Assembly: GCA_964441025.1 (NCBI GenBank)
Contig: CAYTXG010000005.1
Location: 1 to 64,000 of the forward strand
Source of the DNA: JAAZIN01 sp964441025
Lineage (GTDB): Bacteria; Bacillota; Dethiobacteria; DTU022
DNA: 64,000 nt
Direction: 5' to 3'
Below the pieces are notes generated by a model, which was not told the DNA's origin, did not search any database, and was given only the letters and a program-made list of their open reading frames with translations. This document shows, in pieces, positions 8,886 through 17,308 of the stretch. The position numbers and the translations under genes were made by a program. Within the stretch, counting starts at the first letter, position 1; each line of letters opens with the position of its first letter.

Positions 8886-9883
8886 TGCAAAAAAAGATCA
8901 CGCTCGCTCACGGTTCGGGTGGGGAGGCTTCCGGGGAACTGGTGCGGGAAATGTTTCTGCCCGCCTATTCAAATGATATTCTGCGGCCCCTTACAGATTC
9001 GGCCATCTGCCGCGGCGGCGAAACAATAGCCATGACTACCGATAGCTACGTGATCAAGCCGCTGTTCTTTCCCGGAGGCGACATCGGCAGGCTTTGTGTT
9101 AGCGGTACGGTAAATGATCTCGCTGTCAGCGGCGCATGCCCTGCCTATATCTCTGTGGGCATGATCATCGAAGCGGGATTTGATATAGAGACACTGGCGC
9201 GGATCGTGGGCTCCATTGCCGCAACGGCAAAAGAGGCCGGTGTGACGGTTGTGACCGGGGATACGAAGGTGGTGGAGGGCGGCTCGGCCGACGGCATTTT
9301 TATAAACACGGCAGGCGTCGGCCTATTTCAGGATGGCAGGCGCCCCTTATCACAAAAAATTTCGGCGGGAGATAAAATCATCATCAGCGGATATATTGCC
9401 TCTCATGGGATCGCGGTTATGGCGGCTCGTGAAAATATGGATTTCCGCCCGCCCATTGAAAGCGATGTGGCCCCTGTTGCAGCGCTTGTCGACAAGGTGC
9501 TGCAGGATGATTGCACAATCAGCGCGATGCGCGATCCTACCCGGGGCGGGGTGGCGGCTGCTCTTTGCGAATGGGCTGATCCGCATACAGATATTTTTAT
9601 ATTTGACGAGTCACTGCCGGTTCGCCCCGATGTGTTGGCGGCTTGCGATATTTTGGGGATAGATCCGCTTTATATAGCCAACGAGGGCGCTGTGCTTTTG
9701 TCCACGCCTGATCAATATGCAGGCGGCGTGCTCCGGGCGCTGCATTCCGATAATCTGGGTAAAAATGCGACGATCATAGGAGAAGTGAGAAAAGGATGCG
9801 GCAGCGTCTTTGTTGTGACGGAGTACGGAACCCGCAGGAGGGTGATTATGCCGCAAGGCGAGCTACTTCCCAGGATATGTTGA
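8885..9883 (+). CDS. hypE: Carbamoyl-phosphate-derived cyanide donor HypE
   Basis: HypE dehydrates the carbamoyl group placed on its C-terminal Cys to a thiocyanate, then donates cyanide to HypC-HypD. The 332-residue protein has the PurM-like ATP-binding fold with LAHGSGGE at the N-terminus, TGDTKVVE and the phosphate-binding MRDPTRGG. It ends in the essential PRIC, so the acceptor Cys is present. It is the last gene of the hyp cluster. hypA and hypB, the nickel-insertion genes, are not in this window. Confidence 0.97.
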   Translation: MQKKITLAHGSGGEASGELVREMFLPAYSNDILRPLTDSAICRGGETIAMTTDSYVIKPLFFPGGDIGRLCVSGTVNDLAVSGACPAYISVGMIIEAGFDIETLARIVGSIAATAKEAGVTVVTGDTKVVEGGSADGIFINTAGVGLFQDGRRPLSQKISAGDKIIISGYIASHGIAVMAARENMDFRPPIESDVAPVAALVDKVLQDDCTISAMRDPTRGGVAAALCEWADPHTDIFIFDESLPVRPDVLAACDILGIDPLYIANEGAVLLSTPDQYAGGVLRALHSDNLGKNATIIGEVRKGCGSVFVVTEYGTRRRVIMPQGELLPRIC

Positions 9884-10378
9884 TATTATGCGCCATTAGC
9901 GCTGATAAGCTGCGTGAGGGCAACTGCTTATACAAATCGGACGGATCCACCTCATCTGGACAGCACTATTTTAAAAGTTAGTTTAAACATGAGCAATTTA
10001 GTGATTAATGATGAAATTCTCCCGCTTCTGGTTATTTACAACCTGGGGCGCTTTGCTGCATGTCTAGCCGGCTGTTATTAAAGGCTTGACGCGGTATTGT
10101 ATCTATATTACAGTCATATTGGTGTGTGAGCACGAAGCAAGGCAATTTAATCAATAAGCATGTCCGTGAGCATAAAACTACCGGTAAAAGGAGATGAGTC
10201 GGGAGTAATTAAAGGTTATCGCCGGTAACCGGGGGATACTGCCATCAAACATCTTATCATTTTATCACTTACCCTGCTTTAGCGTGCCAAAGTCCAATCC
10301 ATGTTGATCGGGTCGAAGGAAAAGCTAGCCTGATATTTACCTGAATAGGCCTTATCAAATTAAAAAGGTGGGAAACGC
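9884..10378 (+). other. 495-base leader region between hypE and the hydrogenase operon
   Basis: No credible gene is present on either strand. A promoter-like sequence lies at 10086-10114. A start near 10121 would give an untranslated leader of about 255 bases. Within it are palindromic pieces (TACCGGTA near 10191; GGTTA and TAACC bracketing TCGCCGG near 10215) and a G-rich stretch (GGGGGATACTGCC). I could not match it to a known riboswitch consensus. Confidence 0.5.
10086..10114 (+). promoter_or_regulatory. Candidate promoter of the hydrogenase operon
   Basis: The -35 TTGACG (10086-10091) and -10 TACAGT (10109-10114) are separated by 17 bases, about 265 bases before the first structural gene. 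Confidence 0.5.
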
Positions 10379-11791
10379 GTGGGAAGCAATGTAATCATTA
10401 TCTGTATTTGTCTTCCGCTGTTTGGTGCCTTTGTACTTCCCCTATTGGGAATAATCAATACGAAATTAAGAAATTTGTTTGCGCTGGCCTTTACTGCCGG
10501 CGCTTTTCTATGTGCAGCTTGTGCCTTGCCTGATGTTCTGGCCGGATCGCCGCTTTACTTTCATTGCGAGCTGCCCCTGGGATTGAGTTTCGGCTTTTAT
10601 GCAGATGCTCTCGCCGTGTTTATGGCCCTGACCTCCTCTTTTGTTGCCACCATTATCGTGATTTATTCATTCGACTATATTAAGGAATATGATCATCAGA
10701 ACGAGTATTACATGATGGTTTCCCTGTTTATAGGGGCCATGATGGGCCTGGTGTTTTCCACAAACCTTATCTTTGTATATATATTCTGGGAGATATCCGC
10801 CATCTGCTGCTGGAGGCTCATCGGTTTTTACCGGGAAGAGATAACTATAATCAGGGCCAACAAGGCTTTTATCGTAACTGTTGTCGGCGCACTGATCATG
10901 CTGATCGGATTTATCGGAATTTTTGGTGAAACAGGCACATTTGATCTTGCAGCCATGAAAGGCACGCATGTTCCGGCCTGGATTGTTGTTCTTATTCTAT
11001 TCGGGGTGCTTTCCAAATCCGCCACATTTCCCCTGCATAACTGGCTGCCTGATGCAGGCGTGGCCCCTTCGCCCGTGACATCTCTTCTCCATGCAGCCGT
11101 GCTTGTGAAAATAGGCGTCTATATCTATGCCCGGCTCTTTGTAGTCAGCCTGGATATCGATGCGGTCTTTACAGTTGTAGTACCGGTAATAGCTGCTGTC
11201 AGCGCCCTGGTAAGCGCCGGGATGGCGCTGCGCGAAAACGATATCAAGCGGATTATCGCTTATTCCACCATCAGTCAGCTTGCTTTTATCCTTTTGGGGC
11301 TGTCCTGCGGTACCGGGGTCGGCGTTGTGGGAGCGCTGCTCTATATTCTGATGCACAGCGTGGCTAAAGGCGGCTTGTTTTTATGCGCAGGTATTGTGGA
11401 ACATAACACGCATACAAAGGACATATCTAAAATGGGCGGGTTGTATAAACGAATGCCTTTGACTGCGCTGGCCTTTATCTTCTGCGCTTTCTCAGTAATG
11501 GGCATACCTCCCTTCGGCGGCTTTTTTGCCAAATACCTTGTGATTAATGGAATTATTTCAGCAGGGAATGTCGCGATGGGCATTGTTTTTATCATAGGGG
11601 CGGTGATGACCATCCTGTATCTGGTCAGGCTTTTTATCAAGGTATTCCTGGGACCGACTGTTTCCGACGCACGGGAAGGGGCGCCCCTGATGGTGGCATC
11701 GGTCATGGTGCTGGCCGTGCTTTCCGTCGCCCTGGGGCTGTCCATAAGCCTGCCGTCTGGATTTGTATCTCTAATAGGGGGAGGCATTTAA
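10379..11791 (+). CDS. Group 4 hydrogenase antiporter-like subunit 1 (NuoM/NuoN type)
   Basis: The 470-residue polytopic protein has about 14 membrane segments of the proton-pumping family shared by NuoL/M/N, Mrp and HyfB/D/F. The ion-path residues are kept: the Glu of VYIFWEISAICC, the Lys of HAAVLVKIGVYIYA, and the block KRIIAYSTISQLAFILLGL. It would form part of the membrane arm that translocates protons or sodium when the hydrogenase turns over. Start is GTG behind AAAAAGGTGGG. It is the first gene of a tightly packed twelve-gene run, and the next gene begins one base after its stop. Confidence 0.92.
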   Translation: MGSNVIIICICLPLFGAFVLPLLGIINTKLRNLFALAFTAGAFLCAACALPDVLAGSPLYFHCELPLGLSFGFYADALAVFMALTSSFVATIIVIYSFDYIKEYDHQNEYYMMVSLFIGAMMGLVFSTNLIFVYIFWEISAICCWRLIGFYREEITIIRANKAFIVTVVGALIMLIGFIGIFGETGTFDLAAMKGTHVPAWIVVLILFGVLSKSATFPLHNWLPDAGVAPSPVTSLLHAAVLVKIGVYIYARLFVVSLDIDAVFTVVVPVIAAVSALVSAGMALRENDIKRIIAYSTISQLAFILLGLSCGTGVGVVGALLYILMHSVAKGGLFLCAGIVEHNTHTKDISKMGGLYKRMPLTALAFIFCAFSVMGIPPFGGFFAKYLVINGIISAGNVAMGIVFIIGAVMTILYLVRLFIKVFLGPTVSDAREGAPLMVASVMVLAVLSVALGLSISLPSGFVSLIGGGI

Positions 11792-11792
11792 C

Positions 11793-13658
11793 ATGCTGGG
11801 CTCCATCAGTTCATTTCTGGGCAGCGGGGCAAACATAATCTGGTTTATGATCGTACTGCCTGCCGCCGCGGGAGCTGTTCTATGGTTTCTTAACAAATAC
11901 TATCTCAGGCTGGTCCTGGCCCTGCTATTTGCCGCAGCCAACCTTCTCTTTGCGGTAAGCCTCTACTGCTCGGAAGGTTTTTACCTGAGTTTTCCCTTCT
12001 CATCCTGCGGATTGGATATTGCGCTAAACATCTATGGGCTTTCACAGATGTTCCTGGCATTTACCGCCGCCGTTTTTTTCCTCGTCATCCTTTACAGCGC
12101 GGTATTTTCAAGGGATCAAAGCTATGCAGGCATTTTTATGCTGTACATGTTTATCAGCCTGGCCATGTTAAACGGCGCTTTCATGTCCGACAATCTCGGG
12201 GTGATGCTCTTTTTCTGGGAAGGCCTCCTGTGCACCCTGTTCGGGATATTGCTGATTAATAACATGCATAATCCCAGGACAGCGGTCAAGGCGCTGACGC
12301 TGGCCGGCACTGCCGATCTTCTGCTGATGCTGGGTATCATTATCACCGCCTGCCAGGCGGGCACCCTCTATATCAGCCAGATGCCGAAATTGCCCGTATC
12401 CGGCATACCCGCCGTCGGCTTTGTCTGTATGATGCTAGGCGCAATCGGAAAGGCGGGAAGCATGCCTTTCCACAGCTGGATTCCCAATGCGGCGGATGAT
12501 GCCCCGCTTCCCTTTATGGTTGCTTTTCCCGCCGCCCTGGAAAAGTTTCTGGGGATTTACTTTGCGGCGCGTATTGTCCTGGATATATTTGATCTGCAGC
12601 CGGGCAGCGGAGCGAGCATGGCAGTTATGACTATTGGGACGCTCACCATAGTCCTTGCCGTGGCCATGGCGTTGATCCAGAAGGATATGAAAAGGCTGCT
12701 CTCATACCACGCCATCAGCCAGGTTGGGTACATGGTGCTGGGTATAGGAACGGCGCTGCCCGTGGGTATTATTGGCGGTATTTTCCACATGCTTAATCAT
12801 GTCATCTATAAGAGCTGCCTCTTTATGACGGCAGGCAGCGTGGAGAAACAGGCGGGGACAACAGACCTCAGGAAAATAAGCGGACTTGCAGGAAAAATGC
12901 CTGTAACCATGGTCTGTTTCATCATCAGTGCCCTGGCTATCTCGGGGGTGCCGCCCCTGAACGGTTTCTTTTCAAAGGAACTTGTTTTTGATGCGGCACT
13001 GGAGAGTAACATTGTGTTTTATCTGGGCGCCCTGCTGGGTGCATTCATGACCGCTATTTCATTTCTGAAGCTGGGCCGGGCTGCATTCGGCGGCGAACTG
13101 AAGCTTCCTGCCGGCGGCAAGGCGGTCCGCGAATCAAGCGCCGGCATGTTTTTGCCCATGAGTGTCCTTGCAGCGCTGTGTGTGCTCTTTGGAGTGGCGA
13201 ACACCCTGCCCCTGGACGGCATCCTGGGCCCGGCGCTGGGTGATACAGGAGTATATTCGGGTTGGCCGCACTCCACGCTTCTAGTTGCGATTTCTGTTGC
13301 CGTGCTGCTTCTCTCTCTGGGCGATCACCTTTATGGAAGCAGAAAAACAGGAAGCGCTTTAAAAGCTGCCGACCATATTCAGTACGCCCCCGTGCTAAAG
13401 GGCATCTACAACGCGGCTGAAAGGCAGGTGTTTGATCCCTATAATTGGATTATGCATGCAGCGAACGCCCTTTCTGCTCTTACTGGTTTAATAGAACGCG
13501 GCATAACCTGGATTTATGATGATGCCGTTGTTAATATTGTCAAAGGAGCGGGCAATTTACTGCAGCGCTTCAGCGACGGAAGCTTGTCGCGCTATCTGGC
13601 GGTGGCTCTTACCGGTGTTGCGGGAATTATTATAGTTCTATTACTGGTAATTAATTAG
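11793..13658 (+). CDS. Group 4 hydrogenase antiporter-like subunit 2 (NuoL type)
   Basis: At 621 residues it is the longest antiporter-like subunit of the operon. After the antiporter core (Glu in LFFWEGLLCTLFG, Lys in AALEKFLGIYFAAR, and KRLLSYHAISQVGYMVLG) there is a C-terminal extension. This has the pattern AERQVFDPYNW...IYDDAVVNIVKG followed by a last hydrophobic helix, as in NuoL, whose tail forms a lateral helix along the membrane arm. It should belong to the distal ion-translocating part of the complex. The ribosome binding site lies inside the preceding gene (ATAGGGGGAGG). Confidence 0.92.
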   Translation: MLGSISSFLGSGANIIWFMIVLPAAAGAVLWFLNKYYLRLVLALLFAAANLLFAVSLYCSEGFYLSFPFSSCGLDIALNIYGLSQMFLAFTAAVFFLVILYSAVFSRDQSYAGIFMLYMFISLAMLNGAFMSDNLGVMLFFWEGLLCTLFGILLINNMHNPRTAVKALTLAGTADLLLMLGIIITACQAGTLYISQMPKLPVSGIPAVGFVCMMLGAIGKAGSMPFHSWIPNAADDAPLPFMVAFPAALEKFLGIYFAARIVLDIFDLQPGSGASMAVMTIGTLTIVLAVAMALIQKDMKRLLSYHAISQVGYMVLGIGTALPVGIIGGIFHMLNHVIYKSCLFMTAGSVEKQAGTTDLRKISGLAGKMPVTMVCFIISALAISGVPPLNGFFSKELVFDAALESNIVFYLGALLGAFMTAISFLKLGRAAFGGELKLPAGGKAVRESSAGMFLPMSVLAALCVLFGVANTLPLDGILGPALGDTGVYSGWPHSTLLVAISVAVLLLSLGDHLYGSRKTGSALKAADHIQYAPVLKGIYNAAERQVFDPYNWIMHAANALSALTGLIERGITWIYDDAVVNIVKGAGNLLQRFSDGSLSRYLAVALTGVAGIIIVLLLVIN

Positions 13659-13682
13659 GGGTAGAGAGGAGGAATTCGTTAT

Positions 13683-15131
13683 ATGCAGGTTTTGGATTAT
13701 AGCATGCTCTCAATTTTTATGGTACCTTTTGTCATACTCCTGGTAAACAGCCTTTTTTCAAAGGGACTTGCTGAGAAATTCAGTATGGTTCTGGCCTATA
13801 TTGCCCCAATTACACAGTTTGCCGCCTCAGCGGCGGGTCTATATTTGCTTTGGACTCATCATTTGAGTGAGTATGAATTTACTTTCTTCAGCGGCTATTT
13901 ACGCTTTTCCCTGAACACATTTTCGCTGATCATCCTGTTTTGCATAGGGCTTGTGTCTCTTGCTTCCATTTTGGTGGCCAACAGGACGGTAGTAAAAAAG
14001 AGGACGGCATTCGTCAACCTCCTCATGACGCTGATTCTGGGTATGAACGGCATGGTGATGGTGACTGATCTTTTCTCTCTTTATGTTTTTCTTGAAATAG
14101 TCGGCATATCCAGCTTTGTCCTGATCGCCATGTTTAAATCGGACACCGGGCTTGAAGGGGCGTTTAAATATCTGGTGATGTCTGTGCTGGCCAGCATTAT
14201 GATATTGACGGGGTTGTCGTTTGTATTCATGCACACGGGCAGCCTGCAGTATGACCATGTCGGTGCGAATCTACTGGTAGGACTGGGCGGTTCCCAATTG
14301 GCGCTCCTGTATACCGCGATGATCCTGATGATCGCCGGCTTTGCCGTCAAAACAGGTGCGGTTCCCTTTCACAGCTGGCTGCCGGATGCGCATCAAAGCG
14401 CAAATACAGCTGTCTCCGTGCTTTTAAGCGGCATCGTGATCAAGGTGGCCGGTATCTACGGGTTTATTATTTTAACCAGATTTTTCGGCAAACTGCTTGC
14501 TGTTGATCTGATCCTGGCCATAATTGGGATCATCTCCATTATTATCGGCGCTCTCTTTGCCTTGCGGCAGAGCCATTTCAAGCGCATTGTCGCCTATTCA
14601 AGCGTGAGCCAGATGGGTTATATCCTGCTCGGTTTAAGCACCGGCAGCGCCCTGGGGCTGCTGGGGGCTGTAACTCATGTGTTCAACCATGCCACTTTCA
14701 AAAGCACTTTGTTTACAAACGCAGCCGCCCTGCATGAGCAGATCGGGACCTATGATATCAATGAGATGGGCGGCCTGGAGAAGAAGATGCAGGTCACAAG
14801 CTTTTCGTCTCTGGCCGCCTTTTTATCCACGGCAGGCATACCGCCTTTTGCAGGATTCTGGAGCAAGCTGCTGATCATTATGGCGTTGTGGAGCAGCGGC
14901 GCTCATGGATTTGCAGCCGTCGCGCTTGCGGCAAGCATATTCACCGCCGCTTATTTCCTGCGGCTGCAAAGGAAGGTGTTTTTCGGGATCATGCAAGATA
15001 AATTTGCCGGGCTTAGCGAGATAGGCGGCAGCATTAAATTTGCCCAGGTCATGCTTACGGTTGTTACAATTGCAGTGGGGTTACTGTTCCCGCTTGCGCT
15101 GATCTACTTCAGAGGTATTGGAATAATTTAG
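13683..15131 (+). CDS. Group 4 hydrogenase antiporter-like subunit 3 (NuoN/NuoM type)
   Basis: The 482-residue protein is the third antiporter-like subunit. It has Glu in LYVFLEIVGISSF, SWLPDAHQSANTAVSVLLSG, the membrane Lys in IVIKVAGIYGF, and KRIVAYSSVSQMGYILLG. Three such subunits equal the number in complex I and exceed the single one in simple Ech hydrogenases. The ATG follows AGAGAGGAGG. It is co-transcribed with the flanking subunits. Confidence 0.92.
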   Translation: MQVLDYSMLSIFMVPFVILLVNSLFSKGLAEKFSMVLAYIAPITQFAASAAGLYLLWTHHLSEYEFTFFSGYLRFSLNTFSLIILFCIGLVSLASILVANRTVVKKRTAFVNLLMTLILGMNGMVMVTDLFSLYVFLEIVGISSFVLIAMFKSDTGLEGAFKYLVMSVLASIMILTGLSFVFMHTGSLQYDHVGANLLVGLGGSQLALLYTAMILMIAGFAVKTGAVPFHSWLPDAHQSANTAVSVLLSGIVIKVAGIYGFIILTRFFGKLLAVDLILAIIGIISIIIGALFALRQSHFKRIVAYSSVSQMGYILLGLSTGSALGLLGAVTHVFNHATFKSTLFTNAAALHEQIGTYDINEMGGLEKKMQVTSFSSLAAFLSTAGIPPFAGFWSKLLIIMALWSSGAHGFAAVALAASIFTAAYFLRLQRKVFFGIMQDKFAGLSEIGGSIKFAQVMLTVVTIAVGLLFPLALIYFRGIGII

Positions 15132-15145
15132 GGGAGGGCTGGGCT

Positions 15146-15637
15146 ATGGAAGCTGCTATCTATATTTGCCTCGGATTGATGCTTGCTTTCGGTATTTTGG
15201 CGGTAATGCTTCGCAGCCTGACAAAGTCTGCCATTGCCCTGGCAGCTGCCAGCGCCGTGCTGGCCATGATCATGTATCTGCTAGGTTCCGTGTGGGCGGC
15301 GATATTTGAACTATCCGTTTGTTCGGGACTGGTTACGGTTATATTTATCAGTGCCATCAGCCTCTCCCGGACTGATAAAAAAGATCTGCCCTCGCTTTAC
15401 GAGGATAGAAAGCGCATGGCCTTTTTACCTGCGATTCTTATAATCAGCGGTGTTGTACTTGTTGTGATGGCGGCATCGCCAAAATTTATGCTGCCCGCCG
15501 CTGTCCCCTCAGCGGATAGCGTTGATACCTTCCGTGAAATATTGTGGACGCAGCGCCAGGCGGACATATGGGGCCAGGTTATCGTGGTGCTCACCGGTGC
15601 GCTTACTGTTGTAGCCCTGTTCAAGGAGCGTGAATAA
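15146..15637 (+). CDS. Group 4 hydrogenase NuoJ-like subunit
   Basis: The 163-residue membrane protein has the layout of NuoJ: five hydrophobic segments, with KSAIALAAASAVLAMIMYLLG followed by AAIFELSVCSGLVTVIF in the third, where NuoJ has its pi-bulge helix and conserved acidic residue. In complex I this subunit links the Q-module to the antiporters. It precedes the NuoK-like gene exactly as in nuo operons. GGGGAGGG lies before the ATG. Confidence 0.82.
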   Translation: MEAAIYICLGLMLAFGILAVMLRSLTKSAIALAAASAVLAMIMYLLGSVWAAIFELSVCSGLVTVIFISAISLSRTDKKDLPSLYEDRKRMAFLPAILIISGVVLVVMAASPKFMLPAAVPSADSVDTFREILWTQRQADIWGQVIVVLTGALTVVALFKERE

Positions 15638-15638
15638 T

Positions 15639-15950
15639 ATGGAGCTATTTTTGGAAACCGGTATGCTGGTTGTTGGGTTTTTGCTGATAATCGCAGGATG
15701 TTATTGCCTTATCCGCACTTATCATTTGCTTAAGATCATTATAGGCGTAGAGGTTGCCATGAAAGCGGTGACCATGTTCATTATACTGGCCGGATTTGTT
15801 AACGGGAATATCGCCCTTGCCCAGACATTTGTCATTACGGTAATTGTGATCGAGGTTGTTGTGGCTGTGGTTGCGGTAGGCATAGCGATTAACCTTTATA
15901 GTAATTACGGAAACATGGATATCCGTAACTTGGTAAAATTAAAAGGATAG
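15639..15950 (+). CDS. Group 4 hydrogenase NuoK-like subunit
   Basis: This small protein (103 residues from the chosen start) has three membrane helices. It keeps a Glu in the second helix (KIIIGVEVAMKAVTMF) and one in the third (VIVIEVVVAVVAVGIAINL), the positions of the essential NuoK Glu residues. The ATG at 15639 is ten bases after AAGGAG. The GTG at 15630 is in frame but only one base from that site, so it is rejected as the start. The ribosome binding site lies within the end of the NuoJ-like gene. Confidence 0.86.
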   Translation: MELFLETGMLVVGFLLIIAGCYCLIRTYHLLKIIIGVEVAMKAVTMFIILAGFVNGNIALAQTFVITVIVIEVVVAVVAVGIAINLYSNYGNMDIRNLVKLKG

Positions 15951-15962
15951 GGGTATCAGGAG

Positions 15963-16283
15963 ATGGCAGGTTTGATCTTTTCGCCTCCGATTGTATTTTT
16001 GATATTTATTGTGATATTCTTTGTGGGCGCCAAATTTTTTTCGCTGTATTCCCATCGCAATGTCCAGAGGGAACACGGCCTGGAATCATATGCCTGCGGT
16101 CAGCGTGATGTCCGGCATTACGTCAATCCCGATTACCGGCAGTTCTTTCCCTTTGCCTTTTTTTTCACCATCATGCATGTTTTAACCCTTGTAGTGGCAA
16201 CGGCTTCCTACGAAGCGCTGCTGATGCCGGCTGTGTACATTGCGGCCGGAATCCTGGCCATGATCATAATATTTAAGGACTGA
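15963..16283 (+). CDS. Group 4 hydrogenase NuoA-like subunit
   Basis: The 106-residue protein has three hydrophobic helices with the NuoA loop after the first, here GLESYACGQ where complex I reads ESYECG. This loop holds the Cys that sits near the quinone site in complex I. Finding NuoA, NuoJ and NuoK homologues together is unusual for [NiFe]-hydrogenases, which commonly use Mrp-like or HyfE-like small subunits. The gene follows the NuoK-like gene after 12 bases. Confidence 0.88.
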   Translation: MAGLIFSPPIVFLIFIVIFFVGAKFFSLYSHRNVQREHGLESYACGQRDVRHYVNPDYRQFFPFAFFFTIMHVLTLVVATASYEALLMPAVYIAAGILAMIIIFKD

Positions 16284-16335
16284 ACCCGGGCCGGCGCCCT
16301 GTGAAAAATACTAGATTTGAAGAGGTGATCGCGCT

Positions 16336-16845
16336 TTGAGCCTTTTAAAAAAAGCAATTGCCTGGGGGACCCGGAAGTCGCCCTGGATCATACATTTCAA
16401 TGGGGGCTCCTGCAACGGCTGTGACATCGAAGTAGTGGATGCGCTCACGCCCAGGTTTGATCTCGAACGGCTGGGCATCCTGCAGCGGGGCACACCGCGC
16501 CATGCAGATGTACTCGTGTGCACCGGTGCGGTCACGCTGCAGACAAAGGACCGCTTGAAGCAGATCTATGACCAGATGCCTGAGCCCAAATTTGTCATTG
16601 CCACTGGAACGTGCGCCTGTTCGGGGGGCGTATTTGACGGTTGCTATTGCGTCATGGGCGGCATAGACAGGGTGATACCGGTAGATGTCTATATACCGGG
16701 TTGCGCAGTGCGCCCTGAAGTGCTGATCAGCGCTGTTGTAAAGCTTTTGGGCGCTCTGGAGGTTAAGCATAAGGGAGGCGGCAAGGATGCAGGCAGAAGA
16801 GGCGATCGTTCAGCAGCTGTGCCAGAAGTTCAAGTTTTTAAATGA
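16336..16845 (+). CDS. Group 4 [NiFe]-hydrogenase small subunit (NuoB/EchC-like)
   Basis: The small subunit carries the single proximal [4Fe-4S] cluster of group 4 hydrogenases. The ligands are visible as GGSCNGCDIE (Cys26, Cys29), GTCACSGG (Cys93) and IPGCAVRPE (Cys123). The CxxC arrangement is that of hydrogenases rather than the tandem Cys-Cys of complex I NuoB. Start is TTG behind GAAGAGGTGATC. The last 20 codons overlap the next gene by 59 bases in another frame, and this tail (KGGGKDAGRRGD) is poorly conserved in character. Confidence 0.94.
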   Translation: MSLLKKAIAWGTRKSPWIIHFNGGSCNGCDIEVVDALTPRFDLERLGILQRGTPRHADVLVCTGAVTLQTKDRLKQIYDQMPEPKFVIATGTCACSGGVFDGCYCVMGGIDRVIPVDVYIPGCAVRPEVLISAVVKLLGALEVKHKGGGKDAGRRGDRSAAVPEVQVFK

Positions 16846-17308
16846 TAAGCTGCATGTGCAAAGGCGGAAACGCATCTTTACTGATTTTCTCGCGGTGAGG
16901 GAATTTGAGCAGGTTTTGCCCTGCCTGCGCGATGAGCTGGGGTTTGACCGGGCAAGCCATGTTGTCGGCACCGATGAGGGCGAGGATCTGGGTTTCGTCT
17001 ATATTCTGGCTAACAAGGAGGGTATTATCCTGGCGCTGAAGGAAAAGGCGCCAAAGGCTGATCCCAAAATAAACTCTCTTTCCTCTGTTTACCCCTCCCT
17101 GGAATTTCATGAACGTGAACTGGTCAGCCTTTTTGGCGCCCGCGTTCAGGGGCTGCCCGAGGGGCCCACCTACCCCCTCCCTGACGGTTGGCCCGAGGGG
17201 AACTATCCCTTGCGCAAGGAGTGGAACCCGGAATATTTTGATCGAGAGACAATGACTTACAACCCGCCGGTTGATGATACGGTAAAGGAAGGGAAAGCAG
17301 ATGAGTGA
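16787..17308 (+). CDS. Group 4 hydrogenase NuoC/EchD-like subunit
   Basis: This 173-residue soluble protein has the NuoC C-terminal signature: YPSLEFHERELVSLFGARVQG, then PLPDGWPEGNYPLRKEW. It is the hydrophilic linker that binds the large-subunit module to the membrane part. It overlaps the small-subunit gene at its start by 59 bases and the large-subunit gene at its end by 8 bases, so all three are likely translationally coupled. Confidence 0.9.
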   Translation: MQAEEAIVQQLCQKFKFLNDKLHVQRRKRIFTDFLAVREFEQVLPCLRDELGFDRASHVVGTDEGEDLGFVYILANKEGIILALKEKAPKADPKINSLSSVYPSLEFHERELVSLFGARVQGLPEGPTYPLPDGWPEGNYPLRKEWNPEYFDRETMTYNPPVDDTVKEGKADE

